This document shows positions 39,314 through 40,531 of a stretch of 40,531 nucleotides of DNA, in pieces. The stretch's first letter is position 1, and the number at the start of each line of letters is the position of its first letter. The notes under the pieces are model-generated. The model ran no database searches. It saw only the letters and a list, made by a program, of their open reading frames with translations, and was not told the origin of the DNA. Source of the DNA: an uncultured Prevotellaceae bacterium (lineage in GTDB: Bacteria; Bacteroidota; Bacteroidia; Bacteroidales; Bacteroidaceae); the NCBI GenBank assembly GCA_900316475.1, contig ONDA01000030.1:1-40531 (forward strand), given 5' to 3'. Both the position numbers and the translations under genes were made by a program.

Positions 39314-39639
39314 ATCTCTAATCTATATAGAAAATAGCCAATTAGTGCGAGTTGAACTATAATAATAGCAAGGACTCCATACCTAAACTTCTTATGCTGG
39401 GTCTTATGATGCCAGACTTTCATTCCTAGCCATGCCCCAACACTTCCGCCTAAAACAGCCAAGCCCAATAATGCCGTCTCTCTTATGCGCCACTTGGACT
39501 TTTTCGCTTTCCACTTGTCGATACCGTACATGAAGAAAGTGACCACGTTCTTGCGTCCCTTCGGTAGCAAGCGAGCAAAGCTCGAGCGGATGACAGCGAG
39601 GTAGATAAGGGCGATATGCAGGAGGCTGATGTCGTTCAT
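39310..39639 (-). CDS. DUF1294 membrane protein with an in-frame repeat insertion
   Basis: The protein has 109 aa. The conserved DUF1294 core is present: VVTFFMYGIDKWKAKKSKWR, then LLGLAVLGGSVGAWLGMKVW, HHKTQHKKF and a C-terminal membrane helix. In other members the first helix runs directly into the NxVTFxxYGxDK motif. Here 13 residues (RSSFARLLPKGRK, about 18-30) interrupt the first helix and its junction, encoded by 39550-39588, which is palindromic repeat DNA. The product may therefore be impaired. Overlaps of 4 nt at both ends. Function of the family is unknown. Confidence 0.8.
   Translation of the reverse strand: MNDISLLHIALIYLAVIRSSFARLLPKGRKNVVTFFMYGIDKWKAKKSKWRIRETALLGLAVLGGSVGAWLGMKVWHHKTQHKKFRYGVLAIIIVQLALIGYFLYRLEI
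39550..39588. repeat. Palindromic insert within the DUF1294 gene
   Basis: Two adjacent hairpins are visible: CGAGC-AAA-GCTCG (39572-39584) and CTTGC/GCAAG (39550-39554 with 39567-39571). The segment is 39 bp, keeps the frame and separates two parts of a conserved family motif. Confidence 0.55.
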
Positions 39640-40046
39640 TCTTTATATCCCCCAATATGCTTAAAGCCGAAAAGGAGATAAAGGATATAAGTATAGCATC
39701 CGCTAACGGCACTTGCTATAATGTCCACCCAGTCCATCCTTTTGGCAAGAAGACCATCAACGGCCTCCCACACGAAAAGCATAAGCACAGCGTAAACTAT
39801 GTTCTTGGGGATGCTCCATTTCTCGCTTTCTTTGCGGAAGAATGCTTGTGTCAGGCAAACGATAATCGGCACGCCAAAGATACTGGTATAACTATCGGCA
39901 AGATGGAAATCATTAAGGTGATGAGAATAAGCGTAAGGACGGTAGAAATAGCTCAAAATGAAACACAGCACAGTGAGCGCAATCCCTACTGTACCATATA
40001 TGCGCTTAGCCCGTCTTTGCTTATCTGATAAAATCTGTTCCTTCAT
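39636..40046 (-). CDS. Four-helix membrane protein of unknown function
   Basis: The 136-aa protein has an N-terminal basic cytoplasmic start (MKEQILSDKQRRAKRIYG) and about four transmembrane helices (GTVGIALTVLCFILSYFY, SIFGVPIIVCLTQAFF, NIVYAVLMLFVWEAVDG, IIASAVSGCYTYILYLL). The organisation recalls VanZ-like or lipoprotein-associated small membrane proteins, but no diagnostic residues are seen. 4-nt overlaps tie it to both neighbours. Confidence 0.65.
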   Translation of the reverse strand: MKEQILSDKQRRAKRIYGTVGIALTVLCFILSYFYRPYAYSHHLNDFHLADSYTSIFGVPIIVCLTQAFFRKESEKWSIPKNIVYAVLMLFVWEAVDGLLAKRMDWVDIIASAVSGCYTYILYLLFGFKHIGGYKE

Positions 40047-40288
40047 AACATACTCTCTAATTGTTTAACAGCTTCGGTAATATCTTTCTCAAACCTCTTA
40101 TGGTCTCTGAGGAAATCGGATCTGTGGTCGGATAAAACTTCATACAGCTCCTGGCTCATTTCATCAACATAGGAAGCAATGGCATACTCTATATCATCCT
40201 TCTGCCAGTCGAGCGTAGAATGAATATATACCTGCCGCTTCTGATGCAGGAAACTGTATGCGGTCTCAATACTGTCACGGGTAATCAT
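40043..40288 (-). CDS. Small helical protein of unknown function
   Basis: The 81-aa protein has no signal or membrane segment. Predicted helices include RDSIETAYSFLHQKRQVY, DWQKDDIEYAIASYVDEMSQ and KDITEAVKQLESML, giving a compact acidic helical bundle. It overlaps the DUF4250 gene by 4 nt upstream and the four-helix membrane gene by 4 nt downstream. I recognise no family; the conserved position between DUF4250 and the membrane gene suggests a regulatory partner. Confidence 0.6.
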   Translation of the reverse strand: MITRDSIETAYSFLHQKRQVYIHSTLDWQKDDIEYAIASYVDEMSQELYEVLSDHRSDFLRDHKRFEKDITEAVKQLESML

Positions 40289-40485
40289 GCGTCATAGCCT
40301 ATTGGTCTGAATTGTTTCTGCTGCTCACTCCATACGAAGCCTTTTCCAAGCAGGTAGTCCTTTATTTCTTTCGGCTCCCGGCTGAAGGCATAGCACAGCG
40401 ATTCGAGGTTGTCAAACTCTTCGTCGCGCAGGAGCATGTTGACGCTCGAAACCAGTATTGCAGGATCTTTGGGTAGGTAGTCCAT
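40285..40485 (-). CDS. DUF4250 protein, first gene of the small-gene operon
   Basis: The 66-aa protein matches the DUF4250 pattern: LPKDPAILVSSVNMLLRDEE at the start, LESLCYAFSREPKEIKDYLL in the middle and a FVWSEQQKQF end. It looks like a small DNA- or protein-binding helical domain; its role is unknown. It follows a TACCTTTG box at 40512-40519 with a leader of about 23 nt, so it is most likely the promoter-proximal gene of the operon that continues to about 35790. Confidence 0.78.
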   Translation of the reverse strand: MDYLPKDPAILVSSVNMLLRDEEFDNLESLCYAFSREPKEIKDYLLGKGFVWSEQQKQFRPIGYDA

Positions 40486-40511
40486 ATCACAATTCTTATT
40501 AAATCAGAGGG

Positions 40512-40519
40512 CAAAGGTA
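40512..40519 (-). promoter_or_regulatory. -7 box of the small-gene operon
   Basis: On the minus strand this reads TACCTTTG, exact TAnnTTTG. The -33 element would lie beyond the window end, so only half of the promoter can be checked. Confidence 0.6.
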
Positions 40520-40531
40520 CTCATTTTCCCT

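Overview
The window looks like chromosome of a Bacteroidales bacterium, most likely Prevotella or a close relative. The evidence is repeated promoters of the Bacteroidetes type (TTG, 19-20 nt, TAnnTTTG), signal peptides ending in AQ, a BspA-like leucine-rich-repeat protein, a bacteroidal-style carbohydrate gene set, and gene families typical of the phylum. By eye there are two compositions: an AT-rich stretch at about 1-6560 and again in the 35.8-40.5 kb operon, and a clearly more GC-rich core from about 6600 to 31000.

Layout. (1) 1-6560 is accessory DNA. It holds a tightly coupled five-gene operon (a 54-aa membrane peptide, a YcjF/DUF697-like membrane protein with a VPDV repeat, a zinc ribbon, an exported protein and a two-module leucine-rich-repeat surface protein), a convergent conserved hypothetical gene, a frameshifted exported-protein gene and a decayed transposase. 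(2) 6.6-11.2 kb carries an MFS transporter, a multidomain GH43 glycosidase and a TPR protein. (3) 11.2-18.9 kb is a minus-strand run: uxuA, uxuB (hexuronate catabolism), Xaa-Pro aminopeptidase, C1 aminopeptidase, histidine acid phosphatase and type II pantothenate kinase. (4) 19.0-26.7 kb has a divergent GHL10 glycoside-hydrolase-like gene and a plus-strand operon cstA, OMP, nadC, M23 peptidase and C69 dipeptidase. (5) 26.7-28.7 kb has a CE1-type esterase and an outer-membrane-type protein on the minus strand. (6) 28.7-29.25 kb is a gene-free patch packed with several unrelated repeat types. (7) 29.3-35.7 kb holds proS, an OmpA lipoprotein with mtgA, an SLT-like lytic transglycosylase, mutS2 and tRNA-Ser(UGA). 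(8) 35.8-40.5 kb is one long minus-strand operon of small genes joined mostly by 4-nt overlaps. Its distal end contains a truncated acetyltransferase, and its metallo-hydrolase has lost its C-terminus.

How the genes fit together. GH43, the CE1-type esterase, GHL10, UxuA/UxuB and CstA suggest use of plant cell-wall xylan or pectin, uronic acids and peptides. No SusC/SusD pair is present, so this is not a classical polysaccharide utilisation locus. Secreted peptidases (C1, C69, M23) and CstA fit peptide scavenging.

The most unusual signal is not a single gene. Short palindromic or heptanucleotide-repeat elements sit in frame inside otherwise ordinary genes (MFS, GH43, M23 peptidase, DUF1294, possibly MutS2), and the same or related motifs also fill intergenic spaces. 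The first operon is the best candidate for an undescribed gene system.
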